From Macrothele yani (taxonomy: Eukaryota > Arthropoda > Arachnida > Araneae > Macrothelidae), in contig CM077006.1 of NCBI GenBank assembly GCA_039090855.1, positions 48,741,336-48,805,335 on the forward strand: a stretch of 64,000 bases of DNA. Direction: 5' to 3'. This document shows, piece by piece, positions 11,600 through 22,569 of the stretch. The notes below the pieces were generated by a model that saw only the letters and a program-made list of their open reading frames with translations, searched no databases and was not told the DNA's origin. Made by a program: the position numbers and the translations under genes. Position 1 is the first letter of the stretch. Each line of letters begins with the position of its first letter.

Positions 11600-13700
11600 A
11601 GTGCCGCCATCTTTCTTTTGTTTTTGTCATTTTGTTGTAAAAAAAGTTGTTCCCACCAGAAGTCGCAACACTAGTTTTATTTCAGACCGAGTGCACACTT
11701 TAAAAATACTCCGATACATACCTTCAAGCACACTAGATGTAGAAGCACACTAGATGTAGGACTTATCAAAATATATGCTCGTTCGGAGGTACTTTTTTTT
11801 TTATTATTATTATTACCGCGCCGGTATAATTAACTACTTTTAGACTGCATGATCACTTAGCTATGAATTCACAACTTCCCCATTAACGATAACGTTTGAA
11901 ATCCCCAACTCCTGCTGCTTAATCGAAAGACCCCTCTTCCTTTCCCACCACAACGGTCGCGAGATCAATTACCCTCAAACTTAAGCTTCACAGTAACATC
12001 ATTACAGACTGTTACTCTCAAACCGATGCGCCTCTCACACATTGTATCACAGAACGAGCACTCTGCAAATCATGATTAATTAGTTTCTAAAATCCCCCTT
12101 ACCCACTTTTTCTCCCCTCAATCTTTTGTTCTGAAATTCAGTTTCAAACAAAAAGAATTCATTTGAATTAAATTATAATCTAGCATCAGAAAACTTTTTT
12201 TTTCCAACCAGTGATTTAGTAATGTTTTAAGATGTTCACGTTCGACAACTTTTTAATGCACTCGAAAAAAAAATGTTATGTTTTAATTTTCAGAACCCCA
12301 TAAAGACAAGACGCATGTTACTGGTATTAAAAATCCAAATTTATAAAAGCGGAAGATACCGACACTCCCTTACATTCGCGATAAAGAAATAGAAGAGATA
12401 GCAGGATTGTGTGTAACGCTATTTTTGGAAGCAATGCATTTTAAATTTATTCATTACCAATCTCATCAAACGGATGCGCATTCAACTGTAAGTATTTAAC
12501 TCCTTTCACAAATTTTGATTAAAAACGTTTTGTTCTCATTCTAATCCCCGACCACAGAAGAAAAATTTAATTCACTGTTTCTCTGAAGCCGCGGAACAGG
12601 TGCAGCACATTTCTTTTAGCGGTGGGGGAGAGGGTGGGAGATGAAAAGAAAATCCTTATTTATACGCCAATAGCACAGAAGGCTTGGCACAACGACGGCA
12701 CAAAAACTTAATACGAAACCGAATTCCAAGAAAGCGGTATACAAGGTTCATGAACTCGAGGGGAGGGGGTGGACTGGAAGAATTCTTAGTGGTATCAACG
12801 TTGATAGCGCTGCTGCTCCGGATTACGCCGAGTGGAAAATAGATTGCTGTGGACTCAAACCGAAGATCACCTCAAGTGAAGGGAACAAAAAAAAAAAATT
12901 ACTTCTTTTGGAAGCAGTTGTTTCATTTTTCTTCCTTCCTGAAGCCTTCCTTATTTTAAAGCGGAAATGGAGATCATTTTAATTTCAAAGTCACGTATTT
13001 TACTAAGCGGAAGATCTCCAACTCCTAGTTTGTCTTTTTTTTTTTTTTTCGTATCTGGAAAAGCAATCTCCAAAAGCAGTTTGATTCGCATCTTAAACTG
13101 GAGCAATTCAATGGCATATCATGCGCTTTCAGGCTTCCATGCAAAGAACTTAAAAGATTATGGCATCACAAAAGTGTTTAACAGTCGACATCAAATGAAT
13201 TCTGATGTCGGTTATAAAATACAAGGGTAAAAAGCAAATATTAAAGCAGACATATTACAAAAAAAAAACGAAAAAAATACTCTTTTGGGTGCAACAGGGG
13301 TTTATCGAAATAACTTAATCACTGTTTCTGGAGAATTTTTTATTAATAAGCTATAGGCCTACCCAAGGGCGGATTGCATCGACGAAACTAGTAGATTTTA
13401 GTCTTATGGTCCACTAGAGAAACACACGTGCCTACAGGTGGACACCTAATAAATTCCCTCATGAAAAAAAAAATCTGTTAACTCCTCGATTAAAGAGAGC
13501 TGTTGAAAATGTGCATTGTAAAACTACTTCAGTCGTGAACGAATTTTAACAGCAATTCAAGGATGAAAGAAAAAACCCATGATTAAATGTAACATACCAA
13601 ACCATTAATAAGGAACAACAATACCAACAAGAAACACGACACCGAATTTCGGCTGTAATAAGCACGTCTTTTGAATCCGTTCTGAGGCAAATTAAATTTA
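11600..13700. other. AT-rich DNA without a recognised gene
   Basis: Only short frames occur; the one at 12967-13230 is broken up by a poly-T run and has no domain. AAGCGGAAGAT-type words recur near 12350 and 13010, hinting at an old repeat. Nothing else is supported. Confidence 0.5.
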
Positions 13701-13739
13701 CAAAGCTATTCAAAGTCAATGGAATCGGTATGGAAAACA

Positions 13740-15475
13740 ATAGCATCTGACGGAAGAAAGAAGTTTTTCAATCGGGTTTTTAATCCCTCAGATATTGCTA
13801 TAAACGGAACCGTGAGCTTACGCCCTCTGGTTGCAGACTTGTGCGTTAAGAAAAACATGAGTTTATATGAGAAACATTTCGCACCGGAAACGCTCTCCAA
13901 CACAGAAATAATATTTCAAATCAGACTCTTAGAAACTGAGATCGTCAAAAATCAGATGTGACTTTACGTCCCCTGGTGGGAAAACCATGCATTATTTTAG
14001 GAAGAAAGTATTCTCAAAACGTCCATATGAGCGGTATCGGTCCAAGAAAAAAAAAATTTAGTCGAGTTTTCAAGATCCCAGATTTTGCTACAAATACATC
14101 AGATGCAGATATTAACTCTTATGCCCCTGGTGGCCAAACCATTCTTTACCAAACATTAGAAATTATGTGAAAAATATTTTCCCTCAGGTATTGTGAGCGA
14201 TACATGAATTTTTCAAATCGGAGTTTTAGGAGCAGAAATAACGCAGAAAACGCAGTTTACCTTTGTGCCCCTTAGCGGAAAGTCTATGATTTACTTGAAA
14301 AATTTGAATTTATAGGAAAAACATGTCACACTGGAAACACTATCCAACAAAGAAGGAATTTTTCAAATTGGACTCCTAGAAGTAGAAATGTTGACAAAAA
14401 TAAGATAAATCTACGCCCCCTGGCGTAGAAACCCTGCATTATTTTAAGAAGAAAATTTTTCAAAAGGTTTGTCGACATGAGTCGTATCGATTTACAAGCG
14501 ACGTTTCTTTCAATCGAGAATTTAGAAGCTCATATTTTGCTGCAAATACATCAGAAGCGGAAATTAAGATTTACGTCCCCTGGTGGCCAAACCATTTTTT
14601 TTTTTTTTACAAAAAATAGAAATTATGTGCAAACGATTTCCCATCAGGAGCTGTATCCTGTGCAGAAAGAATTTTTCAAATCGGAGATTTAGAAGCAGAG
14701 ATATAGGGAGGAAACGCAATTTACATTTACGCCCCTAGCGGAAAATCTATAAATTACTTGAAAATTTTGAAATTATATGAAAAACATGTCACACTAAAAA
14801 CACTATCCAACAAAGAGGGAATTTTTCAAATCGGAATCCTAAAAGTAGAGATATTGACAAAAATAAGATATACTCTACGCCCCCTGGCGGAGAAACTGGA
14901 ATATTTTAAGAAAATTTTCCGAAAAGGTTTACCGATGTAAGCGGCATCAGTCCAAGAAAGAATTTTTTCAATCGATATTTTAGCTCAGATTTTATGGCAA
15001 ATACATCAGAAGCAAAAATTAACACTTACACCCCCTGGTGGCCAAAGTATTTATTACCAAAAATTAGAAATTATATGCAAAAGTTTTTCCATCAGGAGGT
15101 GTATCCGCTGAAGAAAAAAGTTTTCAAATCGGAGCTTTAGAAGAAGAGTTATCGGGAAAAATGTAATTTACTTTTACGCCCCATAGCGGAAAATATATAC
15201 GTAATTTGAAAAAACTATATCTAAAATACTCTTCGACATAAATGGAATCGAAAGATAAAAAAAAAATTTCAATCGGATGTTTAGAAGCAAATATGTGGAA
15301 TAAAAGGTATTTTTGAATTCGACATCTGCATTTACGCCCTCTAGCGGCAAAATTGTACATCGTAAAAAAAAATGAAATAAAGGATCATCATTTGCATATT
15401 TCAAGCTTCCCAATGCAAAAAGAATTTTTCAAATCGGACAACAGTTCCAGAGATATCGTGGGTACAGACGGAAGG
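13740..15475. repeat. Degenerate ~150-bp tandem array with conserved CGCCCCCTGGTGG-like cores
   Basis: About eleven diverged units follow one another. Each holds TTTTTCAAATCGG-type sequence, an AGAAGCAGA-type block and a core like TACGCCCCCTGGTGGCCAAA. Cores lie near 13815, 13965, 14118, 14258, 14410, 14571, 14727, 14873, 15023, 15172 and 15330, spaced 140-161 bp. The cores stay recognisable while the surrounding sequence is AT-rich and drifting. The array ends in GACGGACGGACAAACCGA near 15490. Short frames in it are chance. The reverse complement of the core resembles the animal CTCF site, but that is only a resemblance. Confidence 0.82.
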
Positions 15476-15541
15476 ATTGACTGACGGACGGACAAACCGA
15501 TAACATAAGCACGATCTTTTTTACAAATGACGTGCTAAAAA

Positions 15542-15757
15542 GCCGTCCCGGTGGCACAGTGGTCTAAGCGCTGTCTTGTGACCATTCGTCCGAGATGGGT
15601 CCTGGTTCGAATCCCGGTGTGGCATGGATGTTGTGTTTGTCTTACGGCACTGGCTCTCTCCCTTCCCTGGAACTAATGACCCTAAATTAGGGACGGGCGA
15701 CTGGTTATAGCCCACTGAGTTGCCCACGGTGGTCGTTAAAACTGCAATAAAAATATA
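15542..15757 (+). repeat. SINE S1 (tRNA-derived), plus strand
   Basis: The head reads GTCCCGGTGGCACAGTGGTC (A-box-like) with B-box GGTTCGAATCCC at about 15604. The body includes CTTACGGCACTGGC and AATTAGGGACGGGCGAC and ends GGTGGTCGTTAAAACTGC with an A-rich tail. It abuts the TA target site of the following transposon. Confidence 0.85.
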
Positions 15758-15759
15758 TA

Positions 15760-17099
15760 CAGGGTGTCCCAGAATTACTGGACACATTACAAAATTATGT
15801 GCAAAAAAGCTGAGCATTATCTGTTTTTCTATGTCACGTATTACTAACACGTTTTCTATATTTTTGTTTTGCAGAATTGTTATTTCCAGAATCCGATATA
15901 TGGCGCTAGGTGTGGCCTGATGAGGAATGCATGAGAAATGCGCAATCAGTATCATGTCATCCGTACAGCAGAAGACGATGTGTGTGTTATGGCTTGCGGA
16001 ATTAAAGTCTTTCATTAAAGTTAAAAGACGGTGGCGTTTAGAGTATGGTTGTAATCCTCCGTCAACGAATTCAATTAAGCGGTGGATTAAATAGTTTAAA
16101 GAAACTGGCAATGTGGAACATCGTGGAGGAGCCGGTAGGCCTAGCGTTAGCAGTGAGACGGTTGACCCAGTTAATGAAAGCTTCCAACGAAGCCCCAGGA
16201 AATATTCATTGCCCCAGGAAATCCATTCGTAAAACAAGCAGAGAACTGTGTATTCCGAAATCGACAATTCACGATATCTTGCACAAGAAATTAAAGTATC
16301 ATGCTTATAAAATTCAAATAGTGCAAAAAGATGCATGTAAATGATCACACTCTGCAATACGATTTCGCTATGGATATGCTGAATAGAGTGGAAAACGATG
16401 AAAACTTTCTCAGTACTGTAATTCTTAGTGATGAATCCACATTTCATGTATCAGGTATTGTGAATAGTCACAACTGTAGGATATGGGGCAGTGAACCACC
16501 TCATGCTGCTATTAAACTGGAACGTGTTTCTACGAAAGTTAATGTGTGGTGCACCCTATCAAAAAGAGAAGATATTGGCCCCTTCTTCTTCTGCGAAAAA
16601 ACCATAAATGGTGACATTTACTTGGATATGCTAGAACATTTCTGTATACCCCAGATCAAAACATGACGTTTTTCAACAAGACCGCCTCCGCATTGGTCAA
16701 CGTGTGTGCGTAAGTGCCTAAATGAGCATTTCCACAACAGATAAATTGGGCGTGGTGGTCCCATTCCGTGGCCTCCTCGCTCTCCAGATCTAACTCCATT
16801 GGATTATTTCATGTGGGGTTATGTGAAGGATCGTGTCTATCAGACGCCTTGTACTGATATGCATGAACTGAAGCAGCGTATCACAGCTGCTATTTATTCC
16901 ATAAATCCTCAGATGCTTGCCAATACATGACAAAATCGAGTATTGCTTGGACGTACTACGAGCAATCAAGGGATCTCACATCGAAATTTATTAACTTGTG
17001 TAGTTACATTGTAAGTTAGTACAGTCAGTTTCTTTCTATCTGTTTAATGTTTTGTTTCATATAATTTTTTAATGTGTCCAATAATTATCGGACACCCTG
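15760..17099 (+). mobile_element. Mariner-type transposon with CAGGGTGTCC termini
   Basis: The left end is CAGGGTGTCCCAGAATTACT and the right end is its near complement ending GGACACCCTG. TA at 15758-15759 and 17100-17101 flanks the 1340-bp element. The length and gene order fit mariner-like elements often labelled 'Tc3-like' in arthropod genome annotation. Confidence 0.9.
15988..16975 (+). pseudogene. Mariner-type transposase with several frameshifts
   Basis: Pieces in order are an N-terminal RRWRLEYGCNPPS segment near 16028, RKTSRELCIPKSTIHDIL (helix-turn-helix) near 16230, the first catalytic Asp in VILSDESTFHVSG near 16420, then GPFFFCEKTINGDIYLDMLE near 16580. A degraded QQD-type motif follows near 16675 and WPPRSPDLTPLDYFMWGYVK near 16775 with the third acidic region. 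Frame changes occur near 16340 and 16665, plus internal stops. The order of domains is complete, so the copy spans the whole gene but is dead. Two of its open segments are 16045-16344 and 16331-16666. Confidence 0.85.
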
Positions 17100-17164
17100 T
17101 ATATTATAACTACACTAGGGACCTGAATTTCTTGGCGTAGAATAGAAGTCAAAGTTCCCAAGAT

Positions 17165-17265
17165 TCAACAAGATGACTTTTTCAAGGAAGGTAGACAGCC
17201 TGTCTTGTAGCTACATCAACCAGATGGCTTTTTGAAGGAAGGCAGACAGCCTGTGAAAAGTCCTG
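17165..17265. repeat. Two tandem ~65-bp units
   Basis: AGATGACTTTTTCAAGGAAGG...AGACAGCCTGTC is followed by CAGATGGCTTTTTGAAGGAAGG...AGACAGCCTGTG. No function is apparent. The rest of 17102-17455 holds no recognised gene. Confidence 0.65.
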
Positions 17266-17455
17266 TGAGACACTATCATAGCAAGTATCTCTGTTTGTAA
17301 TGATCTCCAAGGTTTCCCGAATGGCTGTACATTTAGGGGTAGAGTAGGTAGCTAATTTATTTATATCATGCCACATGGGAGTAGCTGACTTGACTATGAC
17401 TTCTCTGGATAAGACCGTGGTTACGTTCCCGTATTTTGTCAAGTAACGCCGCCTT

Positions 17456-17550
17456 CCTACCAGGACACCGCGTCCACAATCAACGTGATGCCTCGCTCTT
17501 TAAATGAATATACTATATGTGAATGAATATTACGTCGTATCTACATTATC
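17456..17550. repeat. Repeat R1, second copy, left part
   Basis: GACACCGCGTCCACAATC...AACGTGATGCCT...TTACGTCGT matches 5400-5465. A Tc1 element inserted at 17551; the repeat resumes at 18755. Confidence 0.7.
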
Positions 17551-17552
17551 TA

Positions 17553-18754
17553 CCAACAAGTAATTGGACACCTGTGATAGCAAAGGAAAACGAAGTTCAT
17601 TCACCTTCACTAGTTAGTGGAGCCTTCACGTGCGGCGATTACAGCTGCGACCCTCCGGGGCATACTCTCAACTAGGAGTTGTACGACAGCTAGCGGTATT
17701 TTCTTCCACTCGGCTTGGAGAAGACAGGTCAGTTCCTTCACCGATTTCGGACGGTGGGGGCACCCCCTTAAGTCGACGCTCCAACTCGTCCCAGAAGTGC
17801 TCGATAGGGTTGAGGTCCGGGCTCTGCGCAGGCCAGTCCATTCGATTAACCCCATTGTCACCATACCAAGCCATGGTGGACCTCGTAACATGACAGGCGG
17901 CATTGTCATCCTGAAAGTAACATGGGTCCACCCCGTAAAACTGCCACAACGTAGGAAGCGCATGGTCATCCAAAATAGTGCAGTAGGTCTCGGCGTTGAG
18001 GCTATCAGGAATTGCGACCAAGGGTCCTGTGCCATACCAGGAGAAACACCCCCATAGCATAATTCCACCGCCGCCGAACTTCACAGTTGGCACAATACAT
18101 TCCGGCAGGAGGCGTTCTCCAGGTAGATGCCAAACCCAGACCCTGCCATCCGAACGGTAGAGGGTGAACCTTGATTCATTGCAACAGAGAACCTGTTTCC
18201 ACTGTTCAACGGTCCACTGTCGACGTTCTTCGCACCACGTTAGCCAAGCAGCGCTATTGGACTTGGTGCTCAAAGGCTTGTGGGCGGCAGCAAGTCCATG
18301 ATAACCGAGCAGATGGGCTTCCTTTCGAATGGTATTCATCAAAAGAGCACTCCCGGATGCCTGTTGAAACTCCTCGTGGATGTGGCCCATCGATTTGGAG
18401 CGGTTCTTCCGAATTTCTCTGGCCAGTACCCGTCGGTCTCCAACTCCCAGTTTTGTGGGTCTGCCGGGTAGGGGCACATTCCGACAGTCACCTCTCATAT
18501 TCCACTTGCCAATCACGTAGGCCACTGTCGATTTTGGGTACTTCAACTCGCTGGATATGTCACGTATGGATCGGCCATTTCTGTGATACCCGACGATTAC
18601 ACCTTTCTCGAAATCAGAGAGCTCCGAACTGCGTGGCATCTTGCATGCGACTGGTTGCGTTGTTGTTTCCCACACGATATTTAACGGCGGCGGCCGTGAC
18701 GTGAATCAGGACCGCAGATAGCGTCGATTGTAGGGGTGTCCAAGTTCTTGTTGG
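17553..18754 (-). mobile_element. Tc1-like transposon, nearly intact
   Basis: The ends read CCAACAAGTAATTGGACACC on the left and the complementary GGTGTCC...CTTGTTGG on the right, flanked by TA at 17551-17552 and 18755-18756. At 1202 bp with one long transposase frame it is the best-preserved Tc1 copy in the window. It inserted in repeat R1. Confidence 0.93.
17610..18675 (-). pseudogene. Tc1 DD34E transposase with first Asp replaced by Asn and one late frameshift
   Basis: A continuous 335-codon frame (17668-18675) covers almost the whole protein. It has the helix-turn-helix [18 protein letters not shown] at residues 19-36, [15 protein letters not shown] at about 45-59, then the catalytic core. 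The first catalytic position is Asn166 in CCNESRF where the family has WSDESRF. Asp257 (YFQDDNA) and Glu292 ([11 protein letters not shown]) are present with 34 residues between them. Near 17765 a frameshift in a C-run moves the tail into another frame, where the usual [17 protein letters not shown] ending is found, stopping at 17610. The start chosen is the first ATG of the frame; the Met at residue 13 (MPRSSEL) is equally plausible. Loss of the first Asp should abolish catalysis. Confidence 0.9.
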
Positions 18755-18756
18755 TA

Positions 18757-19070
18757 GATAGTGTATATGTATTTATCGTCAAGTTACCACGTTCAATTGT
18801 TAAAGCTTTCTATTATTCAGATTGCAGCGTATATGCTCCAGCTTTGTCTGTCTGTACGATAACTCCCATAAAAATGGTTCGATTTCGATGGAATTTTACA
18901 GTAGTATGTGGTAGGGGATCACTGGAGACGAACCCTATTGAAAACGGACGAAATGGGGTCAAAGGTCATGACATAGGAGCTGGGTGCATATGGTCAAAGG
19001 TCAGGACATAGGACCGGGATGCATATGGTCGAAGGTCAGGACATAGGAGCGGATTAATCAAACCTTAAGT
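18757..19070. repeat. Repeat R1, right part, with AAAGGTCAGGACATAGGAGC sub-repeats
   Basis: After the Tc1 element the repeat continues with TTCAATTGTTAAAG and TGTCTGTCTGTACGATAAC, then ATGGTTCGATTTCGATGG and CGAAATGGGGTCAAAGGTC. Three ~35-bp units carrying GGTCA(A/T)GACATAGGA follow at 18965-19050. A longer relative is at 53920-54430. Confidence 0.7.
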
Positions 19071-19422
19071 ATATTCTAGAGAATCGCTCCTATTACCAGA
19101 AATTTTCCGCCTACTGAAAAAAATGATAACAGAATTTTCCTGTTAATATACGAACGGAACTGCGAAAAGGTCTGAAAATTCAGAATTCTCCTGGCATAGA
19201 AAAAATACCTGAATGTCAGGTTTCTTTTCTCAGTTTCACGGAAAAGGTTGTATCAGAAAGAAGCTTCGTTAAATTAGGAAAGAAATCGCTCGTGAATTTC
19301 CCATTTTTTTTTTACAGTGCCCCAAGACACGCGTGCATTCAAAGAGGATGTTACAAATGCCATGACCTCGCGCTTGCGCTTTACAGAGCTACAATTTAAT
19401 ATGCTTTACTTTGTGCAGTCTA

Positions 19423-20615
19423 CACACCGATGAGTTATTACATTATGACCTCCTACCTAGAAAGATGTAGGACCCCCATTTAGCCCTCAAAACAGCGGTC
19501 ACTTGGCAAGGCATCGACTCGATGAGGTGGCGATAGATATCCTTGGGTATCTGGTACCATAATGTCAATAGCATGTCTTCCAGTTACCGTACATTTCTGG
19601 GTGCTGGTGATTTAACGCGAACCTGCTTTTCCAAGTCGAACCTGCAATACTCGATTGGGTTCGTGTCAGGTGAATTTGGAGGCCAGGGCACTACCAGAAA
19701 GTCACCAGCATGTTCCTCGAACCACTCCTTGACGATTCTGGCAGTTTGGCATGGCGCATTATCTGTTGGTAATGACCATCAACAGCAGACAACACACTTG
19801 CTATGAATGGGTGAACTTAGTACGCAACGATGTTCAGATATCTGACAGGAATTGTGCTATTGGGATAATGGGAGCTAAAATGTACCAAGAAAACATCGTC
19901 CACAGCATAACACCGCCGCCGCTGCCTACCTGTTTCCGCCCAACAGTGCACCCAAGTGCCGTAGCCTCCGTTGGTAATCTGCGTATCCGTGCTCGGCCGT
20001 CTACGTGATGCGCCAGGGTTCTTGATTCGTCAAACCAGGACACTTCCTTCCAATCATCCACGGTCCAATCTCGATTATCTTGGACCCATTTGATGCGTTG
20101 TTGGCGATCACGTGCAGTGAGCATGGGGACCCGGCTGAGTCTTCGGCTACTCAGGCCCATGCGCAGAAGGCTGCGATTAATTATGTGCTGTGACACATTG
20201 CCCTGATCACCACTGTTGTAGCTGCGGGTGATTTGTCGCACTAATGGCCCTGCGATCGCTGTGAACAATGAGCGACAAGTTTCCGCTCTCCTCGGGCATC
20301 TATGAGCTGCGGACGACACACGGCTTGTTGACGGTTCGTCGTTTGGCCAGCTGTGCACCACTTCTGATACGAACTCACTACAGCGGCACGTGACCAACCC
20401 ACAAGCCGCGCCGTGCCATCACAATTTGTCCTTTATCAAACTCCGATAAATCGGCAGCTTTTCTCGTTCTGACTCCGAACTCTAACCGAAAGCCGGTCTT
20501 CGGGTTGTGCATACAATGTTTACTGTTCTGTGAACTTCACCTGCGCCACCGTTTGGTCTCCAGGCGCGCTTATTTCTCTAGGCTGGGGTGGCCATAATGT
20601 AATGGCTCATCGGTT
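19423..20615 (-). mobile_element. Tc1-like transposon, family 'GATGAGCCATTACATTATG', copy 1
   Basis: The left end reads CACACCGATGAGTTATTACA and the right end is the complement of ACCGATGAGCCATTACATTA, with TA at 19421-19422 and 20616-20617. Two further copies of this family are at 46550 and 61723. Confidence 0.88.
19450..20480 (-). pseudogene. Tc1-family transposase, frameshifted
   Basis: On the minus strand a 187-codon frame (19834-20397) encodes RQITRSYNSGDQGNVSQH, then RVPMLTARDRQQRIKWV and the first catalytic Asp in VSWFDESR, followed by GGGVMLWTMFSWY. After a frameshift near 19840 the chain continues with VADQVHPFIASVL, the second Asp in HYQQDNAPCQTARIVKEW and PPNSPDTNPIEYCRFDLEK, which carries the third catalytic residue. 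The N-terminal helix-turn-helix region near 20400-20470 is in another frame. All catalytic residues are visible but in separate frames, so the gene is dead. Confidence 0.87.
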
Positions 20616-20619
20616 TATA

Positions 20620-21440
20620 TTAGCCTTGTTTCGATTATTTAAATTTTGATAGTGGTTTTTAGTTTTGTTGAAGAATACGAACAAATTCCATCTGTAAAAA
20701 TTATTTCGTGCATTCATTACTTCACAACATGATTAAAATTTTGTAAATTTAAGTTACATTTAATGGCCTTCCCCATTGGAAGCTTCCTAGACCCGCCCTT
20801 GTACCAAAAGAACTGAAAGGCTAGAAAGGAAGTATTCGTCAGCAATTTAGAACTAACGGGTCTAAGGAAAGGGGAAGTAGTGCGATAGGAAAGAACTCAA
20901 CACTCATGGATGTGCGCTCGCGGTATGTGTCTTAACACACGTGATTTGCGTAGCATATTCGCTGAAGCTACTGTGCACTGCAATAGTTTAGCAACAGTGA
21001 GGCAAGAATCCTCAATGCATTTGAGTTAGCTGCTGTGGAATGAAGAACAGGTGGATAACCAAAAGGTTATCACGCGCAAGAGATTTAACAGCTACCTCGT
21101 AAAACAATGTTCAAGCATATCATAGAACGGGTGAACAAACACTGATGCCAAGACTAACACTCCCACACAAATTCAAAGCGAACTTATACATTGATCACAA
21201 AAAGTTACGGATATCGCACGAAATGGAGGATGAAGTAGCACCCATTGAAATATCATCAGTTAGACTATAACACAAACAACAAAGAGTGCGTTTACAAAAA
21301 AAATTTATTCTGCGATTTCTACACACACCTAAGTACCACTGCAATAAAGACAAAATGGGAAATTCGAAGAATGTCCATACATCTGGATTTCAGTACCCCG
21401 TAATACAACTTCTGTGTTGAAGAATGTCTTGACACCTACG
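20620..21440. other. No recognised gene
   Basis: No open frame or repeat here matches anything I know. The region is moderately AT-rich and could be unique genomic DNA. Confidence 0.45.
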
Positions 21441-21469
21441 AGAAATATTTACGACTGAATAATAAATAC

Positions 21470-21757
21470 ACACTTTACGTGGATTAGGAACATCAAATAG
21501 AAGTTATCGTTCTTTCCACGTTTATAAGTGAGTCCCGGAAAAATTATCATCGGCCGCCACCGGGAATCGAACCCAGGTCTTCCAGTTACGCGTCGGACAT
21601 GCTTCCACTGCACCACAGCGGCCTCTAAATTCTCCAGACACACATACGACAAACTTCCAAATCACCTGGCAGGTTGCTTTCAAGGGAGCCCCACACAATG
21701 CTGGTGATTCACTAAATATGAACCGTAGCAACTGAACAAATAACTAGAAGGCGAATG
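21470..21757 (-). repeat. SINE-like repeat S4 (tRNA-like core), copy 1
   Basis: Read on the minus strand, ~150 bp of leader (from CGCCTTCTAGTTATTTGTTC) precede a tRNA-like core GGCCGCTGTGGTGCAGTGGA...GGGTTCGATTCCCGGTGGCG, followed by GATGATAATTTTTCCG and a body ending CACGTAAAGTG. Short frames across it are chance. Confidence 0.8.
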
Positions 21758-22043
21758 AATGAATACACACTTGACGTGGATTAGGAACATCAAATAGAAG
21801 TCATCGCTCTTTCCAAGTTTATAAGTGAGTCACGGAAAAATTATCATCGGCTGCCACCGGGAATCGAACCCAGGTCTTCCAGTTACGCGTCGGACATGCT
21901 TCCACTGCACCACAGCGGCCTCGAAATTCTCCAGACACACATACGACAAACTGCCAAACCACCTGTCAGGTTGCTTTCTCTGGAGCCCCGTACAATGCTG
22001 GGGATTCACCAAAGATTAACAGTAGCAACTGAACAAATAACTA
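21758..22043 (-). repeat. S4, copy 2, head-to-tail with copy 1
   Basis: Nearly identical to copy 1 and directly adjacent in the same orientation. The tRNA-like core lies at about 21845-21925, with B-box complement GGGAATCGAACCC. Confidence 0.8.
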
Positions 22044-22101
22044 GAACATATGACTTCTATTTGATGTTCCTATTCCAAGTCAACTGTGTTTTTATTATTA
22101 A

Positions 22102-22362
22102 TTCGCCTTCTAGTTATTTGTTCAGTTGCTACTGTTCATCTTTGATGAACCCCAGCATTGTGCGGGACTCCAAAGAAATCAACCTGCCAGGTGGTTTGGC
22201 AGTTTGTCGTATGTGAGTCTGGAGAATTTCAATGCAGCTGTGATACAGTGGAGGCATGTCCGGCGCGCAACTGGAAGACCCTGGGTTCGATTTCCGGTGG
22301 AGGCCGATGAGAATTTTTCCGTGACGTACTTACAAACGCGGAAAGAGCGATGACTTCTATTT
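22102..22362 (+). repeat. S4, copy 3, inverted
   Basis: Same repeat in plus orientation, starting TTCGCCTTCTAGTTATTTGT and with a degraded core (GTGATACAGTGGAGGCATGT, GGGTTCGATTTCCGG). With copy 2 it forms a large imperfect palindrome around 22045-22100. Confidence 0.78.
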
Positions 22363-22569
22363 AAATACTTACGACACTATTGACGAATGTCTTGGGCAGC
22401 TGGTCCCATTATAATACACGAGGCTGACCAAGGAGCAAAAAAGCTGAACTTTTTAATTGGGCGAAAAAAAGCAGAACATGCGACAAGAAAGTGTGAATAT
22501 AAAGCAGCACAAGCGAGATGGAATTGTTCACTGTAGTCACAATATAAAATTACTGAATTCATAGACACT

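Noticed and set aside
13740..15475. Calling the array a proven CTCF insulator
   Set aside because: The motif resemblance is by eye only; without a matrix score or binding data it stays a hypothesis and is reported as a finding, not a regulatory feature.
15521..16447. A 308-codon minus-strand open frame
   Set aside because: It is antisense to SINE S1 and to the mariner transposase, whose motifs read on the plus strand. The peptide MPHRDSNQDPSRTNG is a typical back-translation of the SINE B-box.
17617..18704. Plus-strand frames of 87-177 codons
   Set aside because: They are shadows of the long minus-strand Tc1 transposase.
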